Below are positions 35,721-50,400 of a DNA stretch of 64,000 nucleotides, in pieces (within the stretch, counting starts at the first letter, position 1; every line of letters begins with the position of its first letter). Below the pieces are notes generated by a model. It did no database searches and was not told where the DNA came from. It worked only from the letters and a program-made list of their open reading frames with translations. Origin of the DNA: Gigantopelta aegis (taxonomy: Eukaryota; Mollusca; Gastropoda; Neomphalida; Peltospiridae); contig NC_054713.1 in the NCBI RefSeq assembly GCF_016097555.1, forward strand, positions 45,200,648 to 45,264,647, in the 5' to 3' direction. A program made the position numbers and the translations under genes.

Positions 35721-36832
35721 AAATAAAAAGGAAAAAAGAACCAAAAAACCCCCCACACACAACTAAAGCCAAAATTAAAAGATACACATATTTATAACAT
35801 GCAATTTTCCGGAAGGGGGAGGGGATTACTGCCAGATAAGCCCCCACCCAATACCGAGCAATACACTTATACTCACACACTTGCATACCACAAACATATA
35901 ACATATATACACAGCTAAAAGAAATGTCCCCATCCAGCCACCATAAAAGTTTGGTAGAGCTGGTAGAGACATATAAATTGATTAAAAAGAATAAATATGT
36001 TAAATAATATCTCTAATTATTGAAAAGCGATTAACCTGGCCCCGGAGAAACGCAGCCACGCGCGACCAACCCGCTACCAAACAAATTTTCACATAGCAGG
36101 CAGAATCGCACGGACTGCCCAGCCCCGGGGACACAGACAATCACTTACATAAATAAAGATAATCAAAGATTATATTAAAAAAAAAAAAAATTGAGTTAAA
36201 ATAATTAATTAACACACGACAATTTATTAACGAAGCCGTACCACGCGGACGCGAACGAAACCACTTGCCAGTGACAAAAAATAGTTCCATCGATAAACGA
36301 GTTTTTAACTACAAATGTTTGTAATAAGAAATTGTCTGAAACAGATATTAATAAAAAAAAAAAAAAAACCCACCCAAAAACAACCTTTTTTTTTTATCAG
36401 AAATGTATGTAGTAAAAAAAATTAAAATATTTAAAAAACCCAAAACAAACACAACTGTTGCTAATCGCGCATTAATACAATAACACCACGACCGTAATTA
36501 GGTGGCCGAGTTCAACATTGCAGCTTTTAAAAGTATTGAAATTGTGTGTTTCATAGTAAAAATAAAATTAATTATGTATACTTGATTGATTATCAATGTT
36601 ATTTATAATCTAATTATTGTTTTAGCATTAACTGGGGTGGCATGCAACTGTTGGTAATTACAGACGGGGTATAAGAGAATTTGGCTCCGCCTACAGGGGT
36701 ATAAGGGATTTGACCAACGGCAAACAACCAATGAGATTAAAGAATTTTACATGAAGGCGAGATAATATAAGTTGTAGAAGCATCACGAGGGGTATATGGT
36801 TTTTTATGTACCCTCTGTGTTCGAAACCCTCA

Positions 36833-37395
36833 TCTGTTGAATGCGAATTTTCCTTATTTTACCAATATATTTTCAATGAGAGCATGACACGAACCCCCCC
36901 CCCCCCCATAAATCCTTGCACACGCATCTACCGCTAGTGGTTTTTGCATGGTCACGATAAACCGAATGACAACTGGGCTGCGTTCAGTTAAATTGATTTA
37001 AACTGAGTGTTACATTAATCCGAAGTCCTTGAAGCGATAAAATTGTCCGCAGACGGACTGTAACCTTTCCTCGCTGTCACTGAACGGAGGCTAAATTTAA
37101 ATGTTTGTTTTATTCATTCCGGATGATGTATAGTTGTGTATCTTCACAACAGGCGGGTGTTTGACCTGTCCGCCATATTTTTAGAGATAACCTCATTTAC
37201 CTTGGAACCATTGGTCAACTTGCATTCAATAGAAAACATCGACAGAAAAGATTAACATCCAATGGCCATCATCCACAGAAAGCCCTGAGTGTCGCTATAT
37301 CTTTGGGTTGGGGTGATATATGTTTAAGTAGATTTCGGTTTTGATCTCTTGTTCCTGCGTTGTGAACGTGACCAGGTTTCCTGCATTTTGCCGCC
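36833..37395 (+). promoter_or_regulatory. Upstream region of alkaline phosphatase
   Basis: 560 bp between the repeat and the start codon. No confident TATA box or initiator. The start ATG at 37,396 is preceded by GCCGCC, an excellent Kozak context. I cannot place the transcription start. Confidence 0.4.
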
Positions 37396-37486
37396 ATGTT
37401 GACGTTGATGTTGTACGCTGTTGTTGCTGCTAGTGTCGTCTGCTTGACTGGCGCCAACCCCTTCCCCAAGACCAGAGACGACCGAG
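37396..37486 (+). CDS. Alkaline phosphatase exon 1 (signal peptide)
   Basis: Starts at the GCCGCC-ATG and encodes [20 protein letters not shown], a typical signal peptide, then [10 protein letters not shown]. The donor is GAG|GTAACG, phase 1; the split codon becomes Asp with the next exon (GAT), giving the DPSYW start of the mature enzyme. An internal exon boundary right after the signal peptide is usual for this family. Confidence 0.88.
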
Positions 37487-39521
37487 GTAACGTAAAGCGG
37501 ATTCAAACTTCAAGTCTCAAGGATATTTCTTTTACTTTATTAAATCATTTAGGTTTCGTCATCGACATTTTCTTTAGGGGTAAAAGATCATTTACTAAAG
37601 CTACAGAGCCGTGTATATGTTTGTATTATTCAAGGCGCAGATCCAGGAATGTTTGCGGGATGGATGTCTAGACACAACTACATTTATTAAAATGAAGTCG
37701 TATATTAGCTTTTTGTTGTGAACAGGGGGGTCCGGACCCTGACCCCTCTAGGTCTGCGCTTGCATTTATCCATTTAAAATATGTCCTAAACATTAATTTT
37801 CGTGTAACCCATTAAACCAGCTATCTTTAAAGGGACATTCCTGAGTTTTCTGCATTGTAAGATGTTTCCGACTAATAACATTTTTCTACGATTAAACTTA
37901 TATATTAAATATATTTTCCTTTTTAGAATATCAGTGTCTGTATATTCCATTTATTTCTGATCATCTCAGTATTTGTATGAAGCCCAAATTGGATTTTGTC
38001 TTCAAATAATTTTGTACGTACGAAAAAATACTTTTTTGGAAATAAAATTAAATTTAACCTAGTACAAATATTAGAATGATCAGAAACACGTATAATATAC
38101 ACCCACTAATATTTTATGCAGAAAAATATATTTGATATATAATTACAATCGTTAAAAAGTCTCTGTTAGTCGGACACCCAGTAGCCGATGTATTTTTCGT
38201 GTTGGGGTGTCGTTAAACATTCCTTCTGTTAGTCGATAACACCTTAAAAATTGCAGCAAACTCAGGAATGTCCCTTTAAGTATATTATATATTGCTTTTG
38301 CCATCTCTAATTAACCACTTAGATTAAAATCACACTAGTTAATTTTCATCTACAAACCTGTTTTTCACATTTGCGAAAACCTCTAATATTATATTATTAG
38401 CTGTAGTTTTGTATTAATTATACTTAACGAAATTCATTAAATGCCAGCTGATAGTTTCGTTTTTTAGTGTTCTCATATAGCAAAACTAATACACTATCTA
38501 TGTTCCTTCGTTGTATGATACTGACGTTGTGGCACTTTCTTAAACTTAAGCTGTATTCTACAGCTGCATCCTAATCAGACGCGTGCGATTTTTTTTTTAG
38601 AAACCATTGATTTCAATTGCTGCATCCTAACCGCTCGCGTACGGCGCGACAGATTGGTGTAGTCGAGCGAGCGACAAAATACCGATAGGAATTGTTTCTA
38701 TTTTTGTCGCGCGACACGAGCGACATACATATATTAACTAATCAAACAACTTTTACTTGGCGGTTTCAACTGTGAATAACAATTTTAAAAAGAAGACTGT
38801 CGTTATGGTCGTGTCTGGTTAACATGTAAATCTGTCGCGTTGCGCGCGTGCAGTTTGGATGTGACAATGGAAATCAATGATTTCAAAAATAATCGCTCGC
38901 GTCTCTCGCGGCCGGTTAGGATACAGCTTTAATGCTGTAAAGAACACATTTAGAGCTGACAAAATTACCATTATTGTTACGAACCAATGACCTGAGGTGC
39001 TTGCGTCGCAGGATCGAACTACTTCGGTGGATCCAATCAACTGATTTTGTTTTGTTGTTGTTGTTGTTGTTGTTTTGTTCCAACCAGTGCACCACAACTT
39101 GACAAAGACCATGGTATGCGCTTTCCTTTCCGTGGAAAAGTGCATATAAAAGATCCCTTGCTACATTAGGAAAAGTGTAGCGGGTTTCCTCTGATGACTA
39201 CGAGTCAGAATAACCATGTGTTTTACATCCAATGGTCGATGACTGTTTTTGTTTGTTTGCGTTATTGTAATCGCTACAGCACATATTGATTACCTGATGG
39301 TCATCTATTGGATGTCAATCAGTTGATCATTCTGATAGGTTTGGCCTGATTGCTCGAGTGTGGTTATCAACTTACGTGAGGCACTACATGTACCAAACAA
39401 CAAAATCAACGACATTGTTAATTTATAGGTTTTAAGTTATTTTCAAATTATTCAGTTTAAATATTTGTAGCTTTTGTGTCTTAAAAAATTATCGACATGT
39501 TAGGCTCATTTACACAGTTTG

Positions 39522-39608
<87 letters not shown>

Positions 39609-41144
39609 AATTTGGTGTCTAACATAGCATGGTAACATAGCATGGTTACTCTATGTCGAATTAACGAGCAAACCTTCAGTCGCCATAATTAAAGGCAACA
39701 CCTACCGATAAGGCGGGACGTAGCCCAGTGGTAAAGGTCTCGCTTGATGAGCGGGCGGTTTAGGATCGATCCCCGTCGGTAGGACCGTTGGGCTATTTCT
39801 CGTTCCAGCCAGTGCACCACGAATGCTATATCAAAGGTTGTGGTATGTGTTATCCTGTCTGTGGGCTAGTGCATAGTCTTCTCTAAGACTATGTGTCAAA
39901 ATTACCATAATAATCAATGTGCTCTGGTGTGTCGTTCCACAAAATAAACTTTAACGTACCGATAAAGCAGGAAGAACTATTTTACACACACTTTATTTTA
40001 GACAGCACAATACATACCACAGCCTTTAATGTACTAATCTTGGGGCCTTAGTTCAGATAGGGTGACAACCGAGCCGTCTGAGAGCGATCATAGCAGCCCG
40101 CTTTTAACGTCAAATGGATGACTTATAAAAACGGTTGTCTGCGAGCGCTCGACTTCCTGAACGCGCCACCGTCAATAACACTATCAGCGGTCCCTAACGT
40201 GGTCACTGTGACTGGGTTGACCTGTATAAAATGCTGTATCATACATAACAACGTTGCTCCGCAGGCGACGTGAGTAAAAAAACGTAATGTTTAAATCAGC
40301 GTAAAGTTCAATGTGTGCGGTAATCGGTAACCTCAAACTCGTTAACCTCGCAATCGCTACCTTATAGGACGACTCCTTCTAACCTCCCAGGGGCTTAAAT
40401 TGTTTTATAAGCCTAAAGTTTATTATTATATTTAGGCTAGCCCATCAAAAATTGCGTCAAAGTTATTTAATTTTATTTTACTAGTGTAAGTAGTTTAGGA
40501 GTACATTTTGTTTTAAGGCGCAGTAATAATTTATTAACCTCCATCTCCCCCATTATTATATTTTTGGCTTTAAAATTTCAAATTTCGAAATTGGCCGTAG
40601 TAGTTAGGAAATCCCTGTCCCGAGTCAGACCCCCGATCTTATCAGACTCTGGGTAGGCGTGTTCGAAACCATAGTGGTATAAGGACACGTTAAACCACTT
40701 AAAGGGACATTCCTGAATTTACTGCAAGTTTTAAGAAGTTATCGACTAACAGAGACTTTTTAACGATTGTAATTACATATCAAATACATTTCTCTGCATA
40801 AAATATTAGTGGCTGTATATTAAAGGTACTTCTTATCGTTCTAATATTGGTACTAGGTTTAATTTCATTTTATTTTCTAAAATCCAGTTTGAGCTTCTAA
40901 GAAATATTAAGACGACCAGAAACACATTGAATATACAGACACTAATATTCTAAACAAGAAAATATATTTAATATGTAAGTTTAATCGCAGAAATATTTTA
41001 TTAGTCGGAAACATCTTACAATGGAGCAAACTCGGGAATGTCTCTTTAATAATAATAATAACAGTGGAGAGACACTGATTTTGAATTCGGACTGAAATAA
41101 AGAGGCTTTCTCTTTATAAGGACGGTTAGTCTCCTTTATCCATC

Positions 41145-41192
<48 letters not shown>

Positions 41193-41378
41193 CACACACA
41201 CACAACACACATACACACACACACACACATACACACACACCACAACACACACATACACACACGACCACACACACACATACACACATACATGCACACACAC
41301 ACATACAGACACACATACATACATACATACACATACATACATACACACACAGACACACGCACATACATACACACACAG

Positions 41379-41416
<38 letters not shown>

Positions 41417-41604
41417 GAACACACACACACGAACACATACACACACACACACATACGTACACACACAGAGAGAGACACACATACATACACACACACACAG
41501 ACACACATATAGGCACACGGACACACACACACACGCACACACATACACACAGACACACACACGAACACATACACATACATACATACATACATACATACAC
41601 ACAC

Positions 41605-41635
<31 letters not shown>

Positions 41636-41783
41636 TAGAGAGACACACAGACAGGCACACGGACACACACATACATACATAAACACATAGACACACACAC
41701 AGACTCGCACACACATACATACACACACATACACACATACATACATATATACATACACACACAGAGACACACACACATACATA

Positions 41784-41861
<78 letters not shown>

Positions 41862-44180
41862 CACTTGAATATGTTTAATGGTGACTGATCTGCCTCTGGA
41901 CTTGAGTTCTCTCTCTGTCTGGTTGTTTCAGATCCGTCCTACTGGAACACCGAGGCGGACCAGGAGCTCCAGGACGCTATAAAGCTGCAGAAGACGCTGG
42001 GCGTGGCCAGGAACGTGATCCTGTTTCTAGGCGACGGGATGGGAATCCCGTCCATCACCACCGCCAGGATACTGCACGGGCAGATGAACCAACACAGCGG
42101 GGAGGAGTCGACCATCGCTTTTGACAACTTCCCCCACGTCGCACTTTCTCGGGTAACCGTAACTACCAGGAGCGGAACTAGGGGAGGGTGCTGTGGGTTC
42201 GAAAACGCCCCGAAACATCCATTGTTTAGCAAATGAATGCTGCGAGGGGATAAAAACAACAACCTAGAACCTCTCCTCCCCCCACCCTCCACACTCCAAT
42301 GAATACAGTTACCAAATATCAAAATAATATATTAAATGGCATTTGGTGGCGGGACGTAGCGAAGTGGTAAAGCGTTCGCCTGTTGCGCAGTTGGTCTAAG
42401 ATCGATCGCCGTCGGCTGTTTCTCGTTCCAGCCTGTGCACCACGACTGGTATATCAAAGGCCGTGGTATGTGGTGTCCTGTCTGTGGGGTGCTGCATATA
42501 AAAGATCCCTTGCTACTAATGGAAATATGCAGCGTGTTTCCTCTCTAAGACTATATGTTAAAAGTACACAAATGTTTGACATTCAATAGGCGATGATTAA
42601 TAAATCAATGTGCTCTCTTGGTGTCGTTAAACAAAATAAACATTAACTTCAAAATAACCTTTTTAATGTTGCACGTGCATTTCATAGTTGCAAGTATTGT
42701 ATTTCGCTATCTACATTTTTGTGATCCCACATAAAAGTTTTGCATAATAATTGACTCGAGAATATCGAAATTGTGATTGTTTAATGTGAGGCTATGCAGT
42801 TTGACATATTTGATATCAGACTATGTAACCTGATCGCTGGAAGGAGAATAATTATTTTGACATATTTGATATCAGACTATGTAACCTGATCGCTGGTAGG
42901 AGAATAATTATTTTGACATCTGTTATTTTACATTTTCCAGACGTACTCGGTCGACCACCAAACCCCAGACTCTGCTGGCACCGCCACAGCCTTTCTCACC
43001 GGAGTGAAAACCAACTCGTATATGATTGGTCAGAACGCCTACACGCAAAAAGGGAATTGCAGTTCCGCAGCGGGCAACGAATTATTAACCATTCTCGATT
43101 GGTCTCTCGCCAAAGGTTGGGCCCTAATCGTGCATTCATCATGGAAAACTTATTTTTAAATGTGAAGACAGGGCCGTAGCTAACGGGGATTTGGTTAAAT
43201 CGTTTTTACAAATAAAACAAAAATCCTGTAAAAATAATAGAAAATCCTTTTCTTGGTTTTAAGTATGTAACGTCCCTGAAATGGCTGCAAAATGGTATTT
43301 CAGAGCCTCTAAATTTCAGAGCCCGTAGAGTGTTGCGCTTTCCATTCTCGTCCGTTCCAAGAATTCGTCTGCACCCCAACAAGACCAATTCTAGCTACGG
43401 CCCTGAATGAGCAACATATAAGTATATACGTATTTTGGCGAACTATCTATCTTTATGTATGTGACCTAAATCGTGTATAACAATGAACCGGCATGTAAAG
43501 GGACATTCCTGAGTTTGCTGCACTTTTTAAGATGTTATCGACTAACAGATACATTTTAACGATTGTAATTAAATATCAAATATATTTTCCTGCATAAAAT
43601 ATTAGTGGCTGTATATTAAAATGTTTCTGATTGTTCTAATATTTGTACTGGGTTAAATTTCGTTTTATTTCCAAAAACAATTTGTTTCGTACGTACGAAA
43701 TTATTTGAAGACGAAATCCAGTTTGGGCTTCTTACAAATATTAAGACGACCAGAAACACATTGAATATACAGACACTGATATTCTAAACAAGAAAAATAT
43801 ATTTAACATGTAAGTTTAATCGTAGAAATATTTTATTAGTCGGAAACATCTTACAATGGAGCAAACTCGGGAATGTCCCTTTAAGAATGTCATGTAGGCC
43901 GAAACAAGGAACGTCAAATATTGTTTTAAATAAACCATAAAAAAACCACTTAAATATTAAAAACATATCATAGGTTTGACACGTAAAAGGTCTTTTATTC
44001 GCTTATTCCCTGTGTAACCTATCCGTCCCCAGCCCAGGGTTCGAAATGGTACCCCCGCACATGGATACCAAATGTTGGGTATGTGATGTCTTATCCATGG
44101 AAAAGTGCATATAAAAGATGTCAAGGTTGCCGGTTTCGTTAACTGTAGCCAGAAAATGAGTCTCTGTCTCTGTCTCTCTG

Positions 44181-44231
<51 letters not shown>

Positions 44232-44318
44232 CTCTCTCTCTCTCGCTCTGTCATCTCTCGATCTCACTTCTCTCTAACCCCACTCCCTCCTCCCTCCCTC
44301 TCTCTCTTCCTCCCTCTC

Positions 44319-44403
<85 letters not shown>

Positions 44404-47400
44404 ATAACTGTACATTATATTTCAGTAATCTACAGCTGACAGCAATATATTTTGAAAGTTTTCTTTGTGTTCAGGTCGGGCTCCCATTTCTGAAGAGGTG
44501 CAGGCTGCTTTTTGCCCAAATTAAATGAAAATGCTTCAGTTTGGTTAACATTTATTCATATTAGCATTACTGTCAAACAACTATATAGGATTGCAAACGA
44601 ATCACTACATATTTTTACATTGATTACAACTAATATGGTGAGTAGAATAATGAAAAACAAATGGTGAAACGGTTTCAGGCCAGCTCATTTTCCCTGAATA
44701 TCTCTGTTGTTTTTGCCCGAATTTAAGGGTTTTCTCCAGTTCCAGGTCTGTCTTGTACGCTTGTGATGATTGGAACCCACAACTGACTGAACTTGTACAT
44801 TGTAAACAGCGCTTATAACCCACGAGGTAATGTAAGCCGCATGCGTCTAATACTTGTGATAGTAATGTATTCAGGCGGAATATAACGAAGACTATCGAGT
44901 GCTAAATCGGAAATAATAGATCGCACGTCAATACACGATCAATTTTGTTGACACTAATATTGTCAGTTATAAAAATTGACAATATTATTGATCATTAGTG
45001 TGTGATATTGAGGCAAGTTTGTGATTGACACAATATACTGACAGAATCAAACATCGGTAGATATTTATTGAAAGTTTCTCAATACTATTGTGTCGTTGAT
45101 TGCATTTTGTCAAATTATTGCACACTATTTCATTCTGAAGCCAGTCATCTAAGGATAAAAATGTCCAGGCAGAAAAAAGAAGAGAGAAAATTCTTCTTCT
45201 TTATAAAAATAACATTAATAAAATTATCAATCCACTGTCTGCTTTGTTTCTTTTATTTTTATTAAAATATATATTAACTTTGAATTGTTTTCTTGCGATC
45301 TTTACTAGCATTTCTTTTCCAAAGCATTTTCTCATATTTACCTATTGATGTCATCATTAATGCAAAATTAGACAAATTAGTATTTTATGAATAAAATGTT
45401 AATTATTTAATAATGATTTGCTATTTCATCCAGACGAAGAACATTTCGATAAAACGCCTGCTCGTTTGTTCTAAGTTCCTTTAGTAGTTCAACATGGCCA
45501 AACTTCCTCCTCCCACCCACCCCAAACCCTTTCCTGACCTGGATGGAGGAGCCGGCATGGTTCGACACCTGCGTCCATAAGTTACAGACGTGCGTTATAA
45601 CAACTTGCTCTGAATGTGCCCTATGCCCTGACCTGACCTGATAGACAATTCACACTGTGACTGACTATCGCCTTCTCTCTGTGTACAGGTAAATCTACAG
45701 GTGTGGTGACTACTACACGCATCACGCACGCCACGCCCGGTGCGTCGTACGCACACTCCGCCCACCGGGACTGGGAAGGCGACTCTATGATGGTCAACGA
45801 GACCGGACACTGCGTGGACATCGCCAAACAACTTGTCTTCAACAACAGCGACATTCAGGTAAATTGGGGGAGTAAACTTTGAGGTAAACAGGTGGGTGGG
45901 AGGTAAACCTTTAGATAAACTGGGTGAGTAAACATTCAGGTAAACAAGTGGGTGGGTAAACATGCAGGTAAACAAGTGGGTGGGTAAACATTCAGGTAAA
46001 CAGGTGGGGAGGCAGATATTCAGGTAAACGGAGGTAAACATTCAGATAAACTGGTGGGATGTAAACATTCAGATAAACTGATGGAGTAAACATTCAGATA
46101 AACTGGTGGGAGGTAAACATTCAGATAAACTGGTGGAGTAAACATGCAGATAAACTGGTGGGAGGTAAACATTCAGATAAACTGGTGGGAGATAAACATT
46201 CAGATAAACTGGTGGAGTAAACATTCAGATAAACTGGTGGAGTAAACATTCAAATAAACTGGTGGAGTAACATCTTAACCCAAAATCTAAGCCTGAATGA
46301 ACTGACTGCTGGAACGTTCGGAAGTCTTGCCAACATTCAGATAAACTGGTTAATTAAACATGCAGGTAAATTGGTGTGGAGGTAAACTGAACGGGGTAAA
46401 CTGGTTGTGGGGGTAAACCTGCAGGGTCGTCTAGGTTCAAATTCAACCTCTAACACACACGCGAGCACGCACTCACGCTCACACACATTAACACATACAT
46501 ACACACACAGACACCCACACACACGCACACACAACCCCCAGCAGATGAAGACAACTACGCCGATTGGTTGTAGTAGCTCAAAATGAAGTGTATCCCAAAT
46601 ACAAGGGTGTGTATCCCACAAACTAGACTGAGAGACTCTAAAGAATACATATACAAGGGTGTGTACCCCACACACTAGACTGAGAGACTTTAAAGAATAC
46701 ATATACAAGGGTGTGTACCACACAAACTAGGCTGAGAGACTTTAAAGAATACAAATACAAGGATGTGTACCCCACAAACTAGACTGAGAGACTCTAAAGA
46801 ATACATATACAAGGGTGTGTACAACACAAACTAGGCTGAGAGACTTTAAAGAATACAAATACAAGGGTGTGTACCTCACAAACTAGACAGAGAGACTCTA
46901 AAGAATACATATACAAGGATGTGTACCCCACAAACTAGACTGAGAGACTCTAAAGAATACAAATACAAGGGTGTGTACCTCACAAACTAGACTGAGAGAC
47001 TCTAAAGAATACATATACAAGGATGTGTACCCCACAAACTAGACTGAGAGACTTTAAAGAATACAAATACAAGGGTGTGTNNNNNNNNNNNNNNNNNNNN
47101 NNNNNNNNNNNNNNNNNNNNNNNNNNNNNNNNNNNNNNNNNNNNNNNNNNNNNNNNNNNNNNNNNNNNNNNNNNNNNNNNNNNNNNNNNNNNNNNNNNNN
47201 NNNNNNNNNNNNNNNNNNNNNNNNNNNNNNNNNNNNNNNNNNNNNNNNNNNNNNNNNNNNNNNNNNNNNNNNNNNNNNNNACAAACTAGACTGAGAGACT
47301 CTAAAGAATACAAATACAAGGGTGTGTACCTCACAAACTAGACTGAGAGACTCTAAAGAATACAAATACAAGGGTGTGTACCTCACAAACTAGACTGAGA

Positions 47401-50400
47401 GACTCTAAAGAATACAAATACAAGGGTGTGTACCTCACAAACTAGACTGAGAGACTCTAAAGAATACAAATACAAGGGTGTGTACCCCACAAACTAGACT
47501 GAGAGACTCTAAAGAATACAAATACAAGGGTGTGTACCCCACAAACTAGACTGAGAGACTCTAAAGAATACAAATACAAGGGTGTGTACCTCACAAACTA
47601 GACTGAGAGACTCTAAAGAATACAAATACAAGGGTGTGTACCCCACAAACTAGACTGAGAGACTCTAAAGAATACAAATACAAGGGTGTGTACCTCACAA
47701 ACTAGACTGAGAGACTCTAAAGAATACAAATACAAGGGTGTGTACCTCACAAACTAGACTGAGAGACTCTAAAGAATACAAATACAAGGGTGTGTACCCC
47801 ACAAACTAGACTGAGAGACTCTAAAGAATACAAATACAAGGGTGTGTACCCCACAAACTAGACTGAGAGACTCTAAAGAATACAAATACAAGACTGGTGT
47901 GTACCAAGGGTGTGTACACTCACAAACAGACTGAGAGACTCTAAAGAATACAAATACAAGGGTGTGTACCTCACAAACTAGACTAGACTCTAAAGAGAGA
48001 CTCTAAAGAATACAAATACAAGGGTGTGTACCCCACAAACTAGACTGAGAGACTCTAAAGAATACAAATACAAGGGTGTGTACCTACTAGGCTGAGAGAC
48101 TCTAAAGAATACAATACTAAACTAGGCTGAGAGACTCTAAAGAATACAAATACAAGGGTGTGTACCAAACTAGACACTAAAGAAACTACAAGGGTGTGTA
48201 CCCCACAAACTAGGCTGAGAGACTCTAAAGAATACAAATACAAGGGTGTGTACCTCACAAACTAGACTGAGAGACTCTAAAGAATACAAATACAAGGGTG
48301 TGTACCCCACAAACTAGACTGAGAGACTCTAAAGAATACAAATACAAGGGTGTGTACCCCACAAACTAGACTGAGAGACTCTAAAGAATACAAATACAAG
48401 GGTGTGTACCCCACAAACTAGACTGAGAGACTCTAAAGAATACATATACAAGGGTGTGTACCTCACAAACTAGACAGTGATTCATGAGTATGTTATCACA
48501 GCTATGTGTATTCCAATAAGCTCTGTCCTGTGCTAGTTTTGATTTAGTAAACTAGTCTGGGAGTGGCAGTCCTCTATGTGGTGGTACAGAAAGGATGTAT
48601 GGTCCAGTAAAAGATTTCCCCGGGAGTGGCTGTCCTCCTAAAGATGAGGCACTGGATAGAAATTCGTCAACCAAATACCTATTGTGCAAAGATATGGTTT
48701 TGATTGTGGATAATGGTTTTGTCGTTTCGATAACTATAAAAAAGCTGATTTAATCTACCCTTAAATAAACTGCAATGGAACAGTCGGGGCGGGATTGGCA
48801 GGGTGGGGAGTAGATTTGGTGAGAAAGAATCAGGACTCAATTATGTGCACTGTAAACTGAAAAAGGCGCTTTTTTCTTATTGTTCGGTGTCGAAATAAGA
48901 ATATGTTAAACACTTATTCATGTCCTGTTTTTGTTGTTTTCTTTCAAGGAGTGGATCGACAAACAGAAGGAAAAAGGTCGCAAGTATAAATACGTATGGA
49001 ACCATACTGAATTCGACAACATAGACCCATCATCCACCGACTATGTCCTCGGTACGTATACTGGTATATATATACTAGCCCGAGTACTCGGACCACGAGA
49101 GCAACACGGACATTTGGACAGTTATAACCTTATGACTACGGCCAGAGCAAACTGTATATCAAAACTGCGCAAGCTGTGCATACCAAACGGTAGTCAGTGA
49201 TTCCCGCTTTAAGTGTCTTAATCCAACAACAATCCTATGTTTGACATTAAATATCTTTACATCGATCATTTTCGAGTTCGCTGATGACAAATATTTGACA
49301 TATTAATCATTAATATACACACTACAGAAAGAAAGAAACCGCACTCCTTTCACTGACGTTACGTTTAAATACGTAGGTGCGGACGCGTTTCTTCCTGTAA
49401 TGTCTGTATTAATTATTAATATGTCAAGTATTTGTTATCAGTTATCAGTATTAAATATTTGTTATCAGATTCAGTGAGTGGAAATCAACTACCGTTAGGT
49501 AGGCAGGGACTGCGCAATTATTCTTTGGCCGTAATACGAGCGTCATAACTGTCCAAATGTCCGTCTTACTCTCTTACGGTCAGAAGTTTGTTTTGTTTAA
49601 CGACACCACTGGAGCGCATTGATTAATTAATCATCGGCTATTGGATGTCAAACATTTGGTAATTTGGTAATTTGGAAACCACATATGCTACTCTTTTACG
49701 ACAGGCAGCAAGGGATCTTTTATATGCACTTTCTCACAGACAGAAAAGCACATACAACGGCCTTTGTCCAGTTGTGGGGCACTGGTTGAAACGACTTACG
49801 GTCAGAGTACTCGGGCTAACAGGTATACATGTAGAAATGGCATTTCAGTCCTAAGATGTGTTTGAAGGAGACGAGCAATTTTTACGTTTTGTTTTAAACC
49901 TATGAGGCAAGAGAAGGGGACGGAACGTAGTCCAGTGGTAAAGCGCTCGTTTGATGCATGGTTGGTCTTGGATTGATCCCCGTCGGTGGGCCAATTGGGC
50001 TATTTCTCGTTCCAACCGGTGAAATATGACTGGTATATTAAAGGCCGTGGTATGTGTTATTCTGTCTGTGGAATGGTGTATTTAAACGATCCCTTGCTAC
50101 TAATGGAAAACATGTAGCGGATTTACTCTCTAAGACTATCAATATTACCAAATGTTAAGACATCCAATAGCCGATGATTAATAAACCAATGTACTCTAGT
50201 GGTGTTGAAAACAAAACAAACTCGAACTTTTTATCATGACATATTCCCTTAGTCCCCGCTGATAAAGTACAACCTCTGCAATTTCTCACGGCAATCGGCA
50301 ATGTCGTGGAGATTTGCCGTGGAGTTTTTAATTGTCCACGAATTTTTTTTTTTTTTAATTTTTTTTTTTTAACTGTGAACTATATTCGAGTTATTTCCCC

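Larger units (their letters stand above)
33985..36832. mobile_element. Unclassified repeat bounded by short direct repeats
   Basis: ATATAAGTTGTAGAAGCATC + AC-GGGGTATATGG occurs at about 34,000 and again at about 36,765, 2.77 kb apart. At the left end this motif also has an inverse copy (CCCCGAGTAATGCTTCGACA, 34,116-34,135). An internal segment (34,637-34,955) is homologous, inverted, to 40,375-40,695. Long homopolymer and (AAT)n tracts lie inside. I found no coding domain. It could be a non-autonomous retroelement or a composite of smaller repeats. Confidence 0.45.

Noticed and set aside
35556-35904. Tyr/Ile-rich membrane-like protein on the minus strand
   Set aside because: Derived from the (AAT)n tract and flanking A-rich sequence.
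41126-41864. Cys/Val-rich and His/Thr-rich proteins of more than 160 residues
   Set aside because: Pure products of the CA/CATA microsatellite in several registers.
44105-44528. Ser/Leu-rich frame of 100 codons
   Set aside because: (TC)n microsatellite translation.
45595-46041. 148-codon minus-strand frame opposite exon 4
   Set aside because: Shadow of the phosphatase exon plus the 26-bp array on the opposite strand.
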